NCBI GenBank assembly: GCA_965116965.1
Contig: OZ220743.1
Span: 2,046,001-2,110,000, forward strand
Reading direction: 5' to 3'
Length of the DNA stretch: 64,000 nucleotides
Source: Aldehydirespirator sp965116965
GTDB taxonomy: Bacteria; Actinomycetota; Acidimicrobiia; Acidimicrobiales; Aldehydirespiratoraceae
Positions within the stretch are counted from its first letter, which is position 1; every line of letters starts with the position of its first letter. The notes below the pieces were generated by a model. That model saw only the letters and a program-made list of their open reading frames with translations. It had not been told where the DNA came from and did not search any database. Shown here in pieces: positions 42,563 through 51,579 of this stretch. A program made the position numbers and the translations under genes.

Positions 42563-43483
42563 TCAGTAGCCGAGGGCTACATCGACTAGGCCGAGAAGAT
42601 CCTCGCCGGCCAGCCAGCGGCGCACGTTCTCCCGCACCCGGTTGGTGATCAGCGGCAGGCCCATCTCGCGGGTGTTGCCGATGTGGGGGGTGATCACGCA
42701 GTTGGGCAGGGCCCACAGCTCCGAGTCGTCGGGAAGCGGCTCGGGGTCGGTCACGTCGAGCACCGCCCCGGCGATGGCTCCCGTCCGCAGCGCGGCCCCC
42801 AGCGCGGCATGGTCGACGTGCCCGCCGCGGGCCACGTTCACCAGCCAGCACTGCGGACCCATGGCTGCCAGTAGTCCTGCGTCCACCACATGGCGGGTCT
42901 CGTCGGTCAGCGCCAGCGCCACCACCACCGCGTCGGCGCCGGCCACCGCCTCGCGCACGTCGGCCAGCGTCACAGTACGGATGGCGCCCTCGAAGGGCTC
43001 TGCGGAGCGGCGTACCACCGTCACCCGGCAGCCCCACGGCTCCAGCAGCCGCATGAGCGACCGGGTGATGCCGCCCCCGCCCAGCACGGTGATTCGAGTG
43101 CCGAACAGGTTGCGTCCCGACTCGGCGCACCACGAGTCGGCCGCCGCGAACAGATGGAAGTCCCGCAGGCCCATCAGCAGCGCGGCCATCACCCATTCGG
43201 CCACGGGATCGGCGTACACGCCCTTGGCGCACGTCCACGTCAGACGGGTGTCCAGATAGTCGAGGAACGGCTCGACCCCCGCATAGGGGAGCTGCACCCA
43301 TTCCACCGACGGGGCCGCGGCGATCACCTCCGGGTACATGGCGGCCGCGTAGGGGTCGGCCCAGAGCAGGGCCCGGGCCTCGGCCAGGTCCGCCACCTCG
43401 CCGTCGGCGTCGCGCACCGCGGCCGCGAAGGCGTCGTACATCACGGGCCGGGTGTCCGGCGCGACCGCGACCAGGCGTGTCAC
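42563..43483 (-). CDS. D-2-hydroxyacid dehydrogenase
   Basis: The 306-aa protein has a divergent N-terminal half and the NAD-binding domain ITVLGGGGITRSLMRLLEPWG. LALTDETRHVVDAGLLAAM, WLVNVARGGHVDHAALGAAL, LDVTDPEPLP and VITPHIGNTREMG (catalytic His) follow. The family reduces 2-keto acids such as glyoxylate and hydroxypyruvate. It is unlike the second family member at 29.6 kb outside the core. Start is a GTG. Confidence 0.88.
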   Translation of the reverse strand: MTRLVAVAPDTRPVMYDAFAAAVRDADGEVADLAEARALLWADPYAAAMYPEVIAAAPSVEWVQLPYAGVEPFLDYLDTRLTWTCAKGVYADPVAEWVMAALLMGLRDFHLFAAADSWCAESGRNLFGTRITVLGGGGITRSLMRLLEPWGCRVTVVRRSAEPFEGAIRTVTLADVREAVAGADAVVVALALTDETRHVVDAGLLAAMGPQCWLVNVARGGHVDHAALGAALRTGAIAGAVLDVTDPEPLPDDSELWALPNCVITPHIGNTREMGLPLITNRVRENVRRWLAGEDLLGLVDVALGY

Positions 43484-43549
43484 GTGACCGGCCCGAGCGC
43501 GAGGCGGTGGCGGCAGGCCCGGCGGCGGTCGTTCACGGCCGGGATCGGG

Positions 43550-44176
43550 TCACGACGGGTTGAACTGGCGGTCTCCGGCGTCGCCGAGACCCGGCAGGAT
43601 GAACCCGTTGTGGTCGAGCGCCTCGTCGACGGCGGCCACGCACACGGCGTCGGCCAGCCCCGACTCGCGCACCCGCTCGATCCCCTCGGGAGCGGCCAAC
43701 ACGCACACCGCGGTGACCCGTGCCGCGCCGCTGGCCCTGAGCGTCTCCAGGGCGTGGACGCAGGATCCGCCGGTGGCCAGCATCGGGTCGAGGATCAACG
43801 CGTCTCGACCTTCGAGGCTCTCTGGAAGCGTGCTCGCGTACTGGCTGGCCTCCAGGGTCTGCTCGTTGCGCCTGAGCCCCACGAACGCCACCTCGACGTC
43901 GCCGAGCAGCTCCAGCGCGGCGTCGAGCATGCCCAGCCCGGCCCGCAGCACCGGCACCACCACCGGCAGCCGCGCGATGCGGGAGCCCACCGTCGGACCC
44001 ATGGGCGTGGTGACGTCGACGGGCACCAGTGGAGCCTGCCTCATGGCTTCGTACACCAGGATCGAGGTCAGGTCGCGCAGCAGCCTCCGGAACTCGTGGT
44101 TGGGGGTGGACGAGGCGCGCAACCGTGTCACCCGGTCGGCGACCAGCGCATTGTCGATCACATGGACTTCGGTCAC
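43550..44176 (-). CDS. upp: Uracil phosphoribosyltransferase
   Basis: Upp converts uracil and PRPP to UMP. The 208-aa protein shows the family's VYEAMRQAPL, VPVLRAGLGMLDAALELL, EASQYASTLPESL, the PRPP loop ILDPMLATGGS and the C-terminal GFILPGLGDAGDRQF. The GTG start overlaps the stop of the M16 protease gene by 4 bases. With adenosine deaminase nearby it forms a nucleobase/nucleoside salvage neighbourhood. Confidence 0.96.
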   Translation of the reverse strand: MTEVHVIDNALVADRVTRLRASSTPNHEFRRLLRDLTSILVYEAMRQAPLVPVDVTTPMGPTVGSRIARLPVVVPVLRAGLGMLDAALELLGDVEVAFVGLRRNEQTLEASQYASTLPESLEGRDALILDPMLATGGSCVHALETLRASGAARVTAVCVLAAPEGIERVRESGLADAVCVAAVDEALDHNGFILPGLGDAGDRQFNPS

Positions 44177-47100
44177 GGCTTTCGCGCCACCTCGATGCGT
44201 CCGCCCTCACCGTAGATCGCCGCGGCCAGCGCCTGCACGTCCTCCGGCGTCAATCGCTCCAGCTCCTGGCTGAGGCGATTCTTGGTGAGCACGTCCTCGT
44301 CGTCGGCGCTGCGTCGAGACAGCAGCGCGCTGATCAGGTCGGAGTTGCGCGACCGGGCGTAGTCGGTGGTCAGGATGGCGGTGGCTTGAGCGAACTCGGC
44401 GGGAGTCAGCCCGTTGGCGGCCACATCGGCCAGTATGTCGAGCGTCGTGGAGTGGATCTCGTCATACCGGCCCGGATTGAGCGTGGCGTAGACCCGAGAG
44501 TCGAAGAACTGGCTGGGGAGGCTGTTGCTGTCGACCGAGGCCCCTGCGACGTAGGAGGCGCCCAACTCCTCGCGTATCACGAGGAACAAGCGCTCGCTCA
44601 AGGCGACTTCGAGCACATCGGCGGCCACCGCCGTCAGCGGGGTCACCTCCGTGTCGGCCTCGTTGTAGATCTCCAGCACGGCGCTCTCGCCCTCGCCGAC
44701 CTGCACCTGCCGCTGCACGAGCCCGGCCGGCATGGGCGGCCGGCGGTTGATGTAGGTGTCGGGCTCTCCTGCGGGAAGGGTGCCGATGTAGTGGCGGGCC
44801 AGACGCTCGATCTCCGCGGCGTCGATGTCGCCGGCGACGGCCACCACCATGTCGTCGACTTTGCCCAGCCGGCTCCGGTACATGGCGAGCAGCCGCTCCG
44901 TGGTCAGGGAATCGATCTCCTCGCGTTCGGCGATGGCCCGGTGCCAGGTCTCGCCGTAGCGGGCCTCGAGGTAGGCGATGGCCGCCTGCCAGCGGGGGTC
45001 GCGCCCCGACAGGGCCAGCCTCGTCTCGGCGGTGTGGAGAGCATCCTCATAGGACTGGTCGTCGATCCGGGGTGCGGTTACCAGCAGGTGCATCAGCTGG
45101 AACATGGTCTCGACGTCGTCGGTGCTCGACGACCCGGCAAAGCCCTCAGTCGTCTCGCCGATGAAGGGGACCACCGACACGGTGCGGTCTCCCAGGAAGC
45201 GATTCAGCTCCGCTCGCGACACGTCTCCCAAGCTGCTGTCTCGCACTGCGTTCACGGCAATGGCCGACCGAGCGCGGTCGCCGGGCTCCAGCAGCGACCA
45301 GCCTCCGAGGGATTGGGCTTGCAGGCTGACCGAGCCCTCCGCGATGTCGGAGGGCGCGAACATGACCCGGGCCCCGTTTGCGAAGGTCCATTCGTACCCG
45401 TCGTCGAAGACGTCGAAGGATCCCTCCGAGATCGGATCCGCCGGTTCGGGAAGGTCCATGAGCTGATCAATGACCGCCACTTCCTGCGGGGGCGGTCCCG
45501 GAGCGGCCGCCGCCAGGGCGGCGTCGAGTTCGGCCACCGTCGGCACGCTCGACGGGTCGGGACCGACCGCGATGACCACCAGCCCGCCGCGCTTCATCTG
45601 CCACCGGAAATGCTCGGTCAACTCCTCGGGCGTGAACTGCACCAGCAGCCGGGCGGTGCGGGTCACCGAACTCGCGACGGAGTCGATGTCGCCACCGTAG
45701 AAGAAATGGTCCCGGTAGATGCCGGCCCACTCGCCGTCCTGGATGGTGGGTGTCCTGTCGAGCAGGAACTGCAGGTCGGCCACGATCTGGCTGATGGCTC
45801 GCCCGAGGTCGCCGGAAGTGAAGCCGTGCTCCTGCGCGGTCAGGAGCACCGAGAGGTAGTCCCGGGAGGCGTCGTCGAGATTGTCGCCCTGCCAGTTCGT
45901 TCCGTAGTACCTCAGCCCGCGGTTGTAGGTGAAGGTCGTGAAGTGCGGTGGGTCGACCTGGCTCAGCTCGCCCCGGTGGTAGGCGTCGTCGAGACGGTTC
46001 GCCATCATCACTTCGATGAGGGCTTCCATCGTTGCGAGCCGGTCCCCGCCGGCAGTGCCGAGGTCGTAGGGATCGATGGGTATGTCCAGCGAGATGTAGG
46101 TGACGCCCTGCCTCGGGTCGGTCACCACATGGCTCGAGGACTCGGCTGGAGGTATGTACACGCTGGGTGCCCGGCGCCCTTCGCCTGCCGGCAGCGGCCC
46201 GAAGTGCTCCTCGACCAGGGCGCGCTGGTCTTCAATATCCATGTCGCCCACCACGACCACCGCCATGTTGGCGGGCACGTACCACTTCTCGTAGAAGGCT
46301 CGCAGATCGTCGGTCGTCATCGAGTTGACGGTGTCGATGGTGCCTACGGGATCGCGTCCCGCATAGGGGGTGCCCTGGGTGTAGACCCGGTCGAATTCGG
46401 AGCCGATGAAGCCGTTGACGCTCTCGCGCCTGAAGCGCATCTCGTCGAGGACGACGCCCCGCTCGGACTCGACGGCGTCGGGCTCGAAGGTTGCGTCGCC
46501 GGCCATCTGCGACAGGGCGCGGAACACCAGGGGCGCTTTTCGGTCTTCGTCGAGACGCACCTCGATCTGGTAGACGGTCTCGTCGTGGCCCACATGGGCG
46601 TTGACGTCGGGTCCCAGCTCCACGCCGATCTCTCGCAGCGCCTCGCCCAGGGAGTTGCCGGGGTATTCGGTGGTGCCGTTGAACAGCATGTGCTCGATGA
46701 AGTGCCCGATGCCCACCTGCTCGTCGGTCTCGTCGACCGATCCGACGTTGATGAGCAACTGCACCGCGAGGTTCCTGCCGGGGCTGTCGTTGTTGCGCAG
46801 GTAGTAGGTGAGGCCGTTGTCGAGCGTGCCGATGGTCACCGCGGGGTCGATCGGCAGCAGGGCGTCGTCGTGGGCGGGTACGGGTTCGGCCGGGTGAACC
46901 AGTCCAAGCGTCCGGGCCAGGAACGTGGCCGTCTCACCCCGGGTCACACGGAGCTGCGGGCAGTAGCGGGCCGGGTCGCGGTCGCATCCGGCGGTGATGC
47001 GCGCCGCCGCGAGCCGGTCGATGTCGTCGGCGAAGACGTGATCGGCCGGCACGTCCGCGAACCCGGCTCTCACCGCCGGGTCCAGGTCGAAGGCTCTAGC

Positions 47101-47553
47101 CAGCAACGCGGCCATCTGGCCGCGGTCGATGGGATCGTCAGGGCAGAACCTCAGTGGATCCGTCTCGCACCCCTCGATGATTCCCAGCTCGGCCAAGCGC
47201 TCCGCGTGCCGGGACCACCACACGCCGGCGTCGACGTCGGTGAAGCGCGACGAGCCGGTGGCGGGCGGGTCGGCGCGGTCGAGGATCCTGGCCAGCCAGA
47301 CCGCCATCTCCCAGCGGGGGAGGTCCTCGTTCGGGCAGAGCCCGCCGCTGTCCGGGCAGCCGGTGCGGGAGAACACGTCCACGCCCATATCGATCTCGAA
47401 GTACACCAGCGCATCAATGGAAGGCTGATGGACGCCGGCGTCCTGGCTCTGCGCCGGTGCGGTCTGGCCTGCGGCCGCAGGTGCACAGGCGAGGACCGAG
47501 GCCGCGATGGCGAGGGCGGCGAGCAGGGAAGTGCGGCGGCGGGCTGGAGTCAT
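44173..47553 (-). CDS. Secreted M16 metalloprotease with N-terminal SLH-type repeats
   Basis: The 1126-aa protein has a signal peptide (hydrophobic residues about 10-28) and three Cys-containing S-layer-homology-like repeats (about 45-215; for example LPRWEMAVWLARIL, DRGQMAALLARAF, TRGETATFLARTL). Two M16 (pitrilysin) halves follow. The zinc motif HFIEH is inverted HxxEH: His284, Glu287, His288. The second half (about 660-1120) is the inactive-type M16_C repeat, so one chain carries both halves. It is inferred to be held at the cell surface through the SLH part. ATG is preceded by GAGGAG. Confidence 0.92.
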   Translation of the reverse strand: MTPARRRTSLLAALAIAASVLACAPAAAGQTAPAQSQDAGVHQPSIDALVYFEIDMGVDVFSRTGCPDSGGLCPNEDLPRWEMAVWLARILDRADPPATGSSRFTDVDAGVWWSRHAERLAELGIIEGCETDPLRFCPDDPIDRGQMAALLARAFDLDPAVRAGFADVPADHVFADDIDRLAAARITAGCDRDPARYCPQLRVTRGETATFLARTLGLVHPAEPVPAHDDALLPIDPAVTIGTLDNGLTYYLRNNDSPGRNLAVQLLINVGSVDETDEQVGIGHFIEHMLFNGTTEYPGNSLGEALREIGVELGPDVNAHVGHDETVYQIEVRLDEDRKAPLVFRALSQMAGDATFEPDAVESERGVVLDEMRFRRESVNGFIGSEFDRVYTQGTPYAGRDPVGTIDTVNSMTTDDLRAFYEKWYVPANMAVVVVGDMDIEDQRALVEEHFGPLPAGEGRRAPSVYIPPAESSSHVVTDPRQGVTYISLDIPIDPYDLGTAGGDRLATMEALIEVMMANRLDDAYHRGELSQVDPPHFTTFTYNRGLRYYGTNWQGDNLDDASRDYLSVLLTAQEHGFTSGDLGRAISQIVADLQFLLDRTPTIQDGEWAGIYRDHFFYGGDIDSVASSVTRTARLLVQFTPEELTEHFRWQMKRGGLVVIAVGPDPSSVPTVAELDAALAAAAPGPPPQEVAVIDQLMDLPEPADPISEGSFDVFDDGYEWTFANGARVMFAPSDIAEGSVSLQAQSLGGWSLLEPGDRARSAIAVNAVRDSSLGDVSRAELNRFLGDRTVSVVPFIGETTEGFAGSSSTDDVETMFQLMHLLVTAPRIDDQSYEDALHTAETRLALSGRDPRWQAAIAYLEARYGETWHRAIAEREEIDSLTTERLLAMYRSRLGKVDDMVVAVAGDIDAAEIERLARHYIGTLPAGEPDTYINRRPPMPAGLVQRQVQVGEGESAVLEIYNEADTEVTPLTAVAADVLEVALSERLFLVIREELGASYVAGASVDSNSLPSQFFDSRVYATLNPGRYDEIHSTTLDILADVAANGLTPAEFAQATAILTTDYARSRNSDLISALLSRRSADDEDVLTKNRLSQELERLTPEDVQALAAAIYGEGGRIEVARKP

Positions 47554-47601
47554 AGTCGGGTCTCCTCAGGTTGGGGGAAGGGGTTCAGGTGCGGCCTCGC
47601 G

Positions 47602-48708
47602 TCAAGCGGGGGGCTCGCTCTGGGCCGCCTCGAGCGGAGCATATCGAGGCTTGATAGTGCCCTCGATCATCTGGAGGCGCTCCCGGAAAGGCAAGAAGCT
47701 CGACTTCATGGCGTTGACTGTGAGCCACCGCAGGCGGGTCCAGTCGTAGCCGAAGCCATCGACGAGCGCCGCCATCTCCGAGGTCATCGACACGTTCGAC
47801 ATCAGCCGGTTGTCGGTGTTCACGGTCACCCGGAACCGCAGCCCGACCAGCGTGTCGATGGGGTGCTCCGCGACCGATGCGAACACTCCGGTATTGACGT
47901 TCGAGGTGGGGCAGACCTCCAGCGGGATGCGGCGGTCCCTGATGTAGTGGGCCAGCCGGCCGAGGGTGCGGTCGCCGTCGCTGTCGGCGACGATGTCGTC
48001 GATGATGCGTATGCCGTGGCCGAGGCGCTCGGCGCCGCAGAACTGCAGGGCCTTCCAGATGGAGCGCAGGCCGTAGGCCTCGCCGGCGTGGATCGTGATG
48101 TGGAAGTTCTCCCGGTGGCAGTACTGGAACGCGTCCAGATGGTCGTCGGGGGGATGGCCGTCCTCGGGTCCGGCGATGTCGAAGGCCACCACGCCTTGGT
48201 CCCGCCAGCGAACGGCGGCCTCGGCCACCTCGGCCGACCGGTGCAGGTGGCGCAGGGCGGTGCAGATCGCCCGGATGGTCAGATCGGTGCCCGCGCTGCC
48301 CTGGGAGAAACCCTCGAGGACCGCCTCGACGGCGTCGTCCAGGGTGAGTCCCCGCTCGGCGTGGAGTTCGGGCGCGAACCTGACCTCCGCGTACACGATC
48401 CCGTCTCTAGCCAGGTCCTCGGCGCACTCGCGTGCCACGCGCACGATCGCCTCGGGGGTCTGCATCACGGCGACGGTGTGGGCGAACGTCTCCAGGTACA
48501 GCGCCAGGTCCTTGCGGTTGGCTCCCCGCTGCATCCAGGCCGACAATCCGGCCGGGTCGGTGGTAGGCAGGTCGCGGTAGCCCGTCTCGTCGGCCAGCTC
48601 GATGATGGTCTCGGGGCGCAGGCCTCCGTCGAGGTGGTCGTGGAGCACGACCTTGGGAGCGCGGCGGATGCGCTCTGGGCTTGGAGGGCCGACCTCGACA
48701 GCGTTCAC
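47602..48708 (-). CDS. add: Adenosine deaminase
   Basis: The 368-aa amidohydrolase from the GTG at 48708 has the zinc motif HDHLDGG near residue 23, the active-site Glu in IHAGEAYGLRS, HGIRI and EVCPTSNVNTG, and the metal Asp in VNTDNRLMS. The last motif reads TDN rather than the textbook TDD. The frame is open to an ATG at 48753, but that would overlap the divergent helicase start. It converts adenosine to inosine, fitting upp and the PfkB kinase in a salvage network. Confidence 0.9.
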   Translation of the reverse strand: MNAVEVGPPSPERIRRAPKVVLHDHLDGGLRPETIIELADETGYRDLPTTDPAGLSAWMQRGANRKDLALYLETFAHTVAVMQTPEAIVRVARECAEDLARDGIVYAEVRFAPELHAERGLTLDDAVEAVLEGFSQGSAGTDLTIRAICTALRHLHRSAEVAEAAVRWRDQGVVAFDIAGPEDGHPPDDHLDAFQYCHRENFHITIHAGEAYGLRSIWKALQFCGAERLGHGIRIIDDIVADSDGDRTLGRLAHYIRDRRIPLEVCPTSNVNTGVFASVAEHPIDTLVGLRFRVTVNTDNRLMSNVSMTSEMAALVDGFGYDWTRLRWLTVNAMKSSFLPFRERLQMIEGTIKPRYAPLEAAQSEPPA

Positions 48709-48746
48709 GGGAATCGGGATTCTACAACGGTAGCCTTGTGCTTCTA

Positions 48747-49985
48747 ATGGCACTCTCTGATCCGCTCGTCGATGTCCGCTCCCTGGGAGCCGACGCCAAC
48801 GTGCCGGCTCCCGAAGGGGCCGGCACGTTCGCCGACCTCGGGTTGTGCGACGAGATCGTGGTGTCTCTGGCCGCCCGGGGTATCACTGCGCCGTTCCCCA
48901 TCCAGGCGCTGGCCATTCCCGACGCGCTAGCCGGGCGCGACGTGTGCGGCAAGGCCAAGACCGGCTCGGGAAAGACGCTCGCCTTCGGCCTGCCCCTGCT
49001 GCAGCGGCTTCCCCGGTCCAAACCCGGCTCACCCACCGGCCTGGTTCTCGCGCCCACCCGCGAGCTTGCCAACCAGATCTGCGACGAGCTGGCCGCGCCC
49101 GCGGCCGCGGTCCGCAGGCGGGTGCTGGCCATCTACGGCGGGGCGCCCATCGACTATCAGATCGACAAGCTGCGCGCCGGCGTCGACATCGTGGTGGCCA
49201 CACCGGGCCGGATGATCGACCTGATCGACCGGGGAGCGGCGAACCTGCGGGCTGTGCGCCACGTGGTGGTGGACGAGGCCGACCGGATGGCCGACATGGG
49301 CTTCCTGCCCCAGGTCGAATGGATCCTGCGCAACGTCGACAGCGGCCACCAGACCCTGCTGTTCTCTGCCACCCTCGACGGCGCAGTCGACTCGCTCATC
49401 AGGCGCTACCAGAGCAAGCCCTCGATGCACTCGGTGGCTCCCCGAGAGATCACCGTGGCGGAGATGGTCCATCGATTCGTGGCCGTCCACAAGCTCGACA
49501 AGGTCAAGGTGGCTGCGGCCATAGCGGGCTCGGCGCGGCGCACGCTGATGTTCACCCGCACCAAGGTGGCTGCCGACCGCCTGGCCCGCGACCTGCGACG
49601 CGAGGCCGTGAAGGCAGCTCCGATCCACGGGGACTTGCGCCAGGCGGCCCGCGAGAAGTCGCTGCGGCAGTTCATAGCCGGCGAGCTGCCCGTGCTCGTC
49701 GCCACCGATGTGGCCGCCCGGGGGATCCACGTCGATGACGTCGACGTCGTCGTGCAGTTCGACCCTCCCTCGGACCACAAGACCTACGTGCACCGCGCGG
49801 GCCGCACCGCCCGCGCGGGCGAGTCCGGGGTGGTGGTGACCTTGTCGCTGTGGGACGAGGAACTAGACGTGAAGCGGCTCCAGCGGCGTCTCGAGCTCGA
49901 CGAGCCGATTGTGGAGATGTTCTCCAACGACGCCCGCCTTCGGGACCTGGTTCACGGGATCCGGAGGCCGAGCGAATCGCCGTAG
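48747..49985 (+). CDS. DEAD-box RNA helicase
   Basis: The 412-aa protein contains the Q motif (FADLGLCDEIVVSLAARGITAPFPIQ), motif I AKTGSGKT, PTRELANQI, TPGRMIDL, DEAD in VVDEADRMADMG, motif III SAT, and the C-terminal ATDVAARGIHVDDVD and HRAGRTARAG. It unwinds RNA, probably during ribosome assembly or mRNA turnover. The C-terminus is short, with no RNA-binding tail. ATG at 48747 lies 10 nt after TAGCCT and only 38 nt from the divergent add start. The last codons are already part of the dispersed repeat. Confidence 0.94.
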   Translation: MALSDPLVDVRSLGADANVPAPEGAGTFADLGLCDEIVVSLAARGITAPFPIQALAIPDALAGRDVCGKAKTGSGKTLAFGLPLLQRLPRSKPGSPTGLVLAPTRELANQICDELAAPAAAVRRRVLAIYGGAPIDYQIDKLRAGVDIVVATPGRMIDLIDRGAANLRAVRHVVVDEADRMADMGFLPQVEWILRNVDSGHQTLLFSATLDGAVDSLIRRYQSKPSMHSVAPREITVAEMVHRFVAVHKLDKVKVAAAIAGSARRTLMFTRTKVAADRLARDLRREAVKAAPIHGDLRQAAREKSLRQFIAGELPVLVATDVAARGIHVDDVDVVVQFDPPSDHKTYVHRAGRTARAGESGVVVTLSLWDEELDVKRLQRRLELDEPIVEMFSNDARLRDLVHGIRRPSESP

Positions 49986-50054
49986 GCCACGGTCGTCCTC
50001 GCGAGGCGCCCCTGGCCTGAGCGGCCCTCAGGTCGCAGCGAGAAGGAGCGGGAG
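49966..50054 (+). repeat. Dispersed 3'-end repeat, copy E (overlaps the helicase 3' end)
   Basis: GGAGGCCGAGCGAATCGCCG begins inside the last codons of the helicase gene. The core CTGGCCTGAGCGGCCCTCAG and GCAGCGAGAAGGAGCGGGAG follows. Here the repeat supplies the stop codon of the gene. Confidence 0.65.
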
Positions 50055-50103
50055 TGACAGCCCGACGCGGGGCGCGGGGCGCGCTTCGGCCGACGTGCCG
50101 GCC

Positions 50104-50355
50104 TAGACTGGTTGTCGACCCTCGCGGGTCACGTCATCGTGAGCGGTCCGGCCCCCGGGTCGGGCCCGGCAACCTGGGATGGACACCCAAGGTGCCATCC
50201 CGCCTCCGGGCGGGGATGCGGTGCCGGCTCCGCCGGCGCAACCAAGTGTCCTGAGGGGTACACCCCCGGAGCCACTGGCCTTGAGTGTCCGGACCGGTAG
50301 CCGGCCGCCGGCCCGGATGGGGCGACGGCGCGAGCACCGGCAACGAGGAGCAAGG
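50104..50355 (+). promoter_or_regulatory. SAM riboswitch-like leader (SAM-I/SAM-IV clan) of metX-metY
   Basis: A -10-like TAGACT (50104-50109) is followed by a structured leader of about 250 nt. It contains the ligand-binding core shared by SAM-I and SAM-IV riboswitches: GCCCGGCAACCTGGG with its pairing partner CCCAAGGTGCCATCCC, preceded by GTGAGCGG. A CATC/GATG helix can close the junction. Further GC-rich hairpins (for example GGTGCCGGCTCCGCCGGCGC) run toward the start codon. The genes downstream make methionine from homoserine, the expected target of SAM feedback. The exact class and helix limits need covariance modelling. Confidence 0.7.
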
Positions 50356-51579
50356 TTGAGCGCGGGATTCCACATCGAGCCTCCGACTCCCGCGGGCGGG
50401 CGAGCCGGCCCCGGGGGGCGCTTCCCTGCCGGGCTGCCCGTCACCGGCGCCTGGCAGCCCGGCGACCCTGCGGGCGACCGCCGGTTCCTGACCATCGCCG
50501 GCGGGCGGCCCTTCGCCCTGGAGTGGGGCGGCCGCCTGACTGAGGTGCGGCTCGCCTACGAGACCTGGGGTGAGCTCGACTCGCAAGCCTCCAACGCGGT
50601 GCTCGTCTGCCATGCGCTCACCGGCGACTCGCATGCGGCCGGCGACAGCGGTCCAGCGCATCCCACCGGGGGCTGGTGGGCCGAGATGATCGGTCCCGGC
50701 AAGGCCATCGACACCGACCGCTACTTCGTGGTGTGCAGCAACGTGGTGGGCGGCTGCCAGGGCACCACCGGCCCCGCCGACTTCGACCCCGCGGCCGGCC
50801 GGCGTTACGGGCCGCGCTTCCCGGTGGTGACGATCCGCGACATGGTGCGGGCCCAGGCTCTGCTTGCCGATCATCTGGGCGTCGGACGCTGGCTCGGTGT
50901 GATCGGCGGCTCGATGGGCGGCATGCAGGTGCTGGAGTGGGCGGCCATGTACCCCAGGCGGGTGCGGTCGATCCTGCCGCTGGCGACCTGCGCGGCGGCC
51001 AGCGCCCTGCAGGTCGCCTGGAGCGCGGTGGAGCGCCTGGCCATCGCCACCGACGGTGGCTGGTGCGACGGCGACTACTACGACAAGCCCGAGGGACCCT
51101 GGATGGGTTTGGCGGTAGCGCGCCAGATCGCCCAGGTGACCTACCGGTCCGGCGAGTCCTTCGAGCGCCGCTTCGGACGGAAGATGTTCGACCCGGTCGA
51201 GGCCTTCGACCTGTGGGGCCGCTTCCAGATGGAGTCCTACCTGGACCATCACGGCCAGAAGCTCGTCAAGCGCTTCGACGCCAACACCTATGTGGTGCTC
51301 AACCGGTCGATGGACCTGCACGACGTCGGGCGGGGGCGGGGCGGGACCGCCGCCGCGCTCGGGCGCATCAGGGTGCCGACGCTCACCGCGTCGGTTCGCA
51401 GCGACCGCCTGTACCCGCCCCACGAGCAGCAGGAGCTGCGCGACGGGATCCTGGCGGGCGGCGGGGACTGCCGGTTGGTGTTGGTCGACAGCGACGAGGG
51501 CCACGACGGGTTCCTGCTCGAGCACGAACTGCTGCGCGATCCGGTCAGCAGCTTCCTGGAGGAGGTTCACGGTGGCTGA
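50356..51579 (+). CDS. metX: Homoserine O-acetyltransferase MetX
   Basis: MetX acetylates homoserine, the first committed step of methionine synthesis. The 407-aa alpha/beta-hydrolase has LAYETWGELDSQASNAVLVCHALTGDSH, the nucleophile elbow GGSMGGMQVLEW (Ser186), VLNRSMDLHDVGRG and the Asp/His region DSDEGHDGFLLE. I chose the TTG at 50356 because GAGGAG lies 5 nt upstream; longer in-frame starts would lie inside the riboswitch leader. metY follows with an 8-base overlap. Confidence 0.94.
   Translation: MSAGFHIEPPTPAGGRAGPGGRFPAGLPVTGAWQPGDPAGDRRFLTIAGGRPFALEWGGRLTEVRLAYETWGELDSQASNAVLVCHALTGDSHAAGDSGPAHPTGGWWAEMIGPGKAIDTDRYFVVCSNVVGGCQGTTGPADFDPAAGRRYGPRFPVVTIRDMVRAQALLADHLGVGRWLGVIGGSMGGMQVLEWAAMYPRRVRSILPLATCAAASALQVAWSAVERLAIATDGGWCDGDYYDKPEGPWMGLAVARQIAQVTYRSGESFERRFGRKMFDPVEAFDLWGRFQMESYLDHHGQKLVKRFDANTYVVLNRSMDLHDVGRGRGGTAAALGRIRVPTLTASVRSDRLYPPHEQQELRDGILAGGGDCRLVLVDSDEGHDGFLLEHELLRDPVSSFLEEVHGG

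Noticed and set aside
44029..48747. Very long open frame on the plus strand (1572 codons) opposite upp, the M16 protease and add
   Set aside because: It is an antisense artefact of high GC; the composition is His/Gly/Val-rich and the opposite strand encodes three clear families.
50104..50355. metX starting at the ATG at 50179 or 50317
   Set aside because: These starts lie in the structured leader and would encode Pro/Arg-rich residues unlike MetX; the TTG at 50356 has a good ribosome-binding site.
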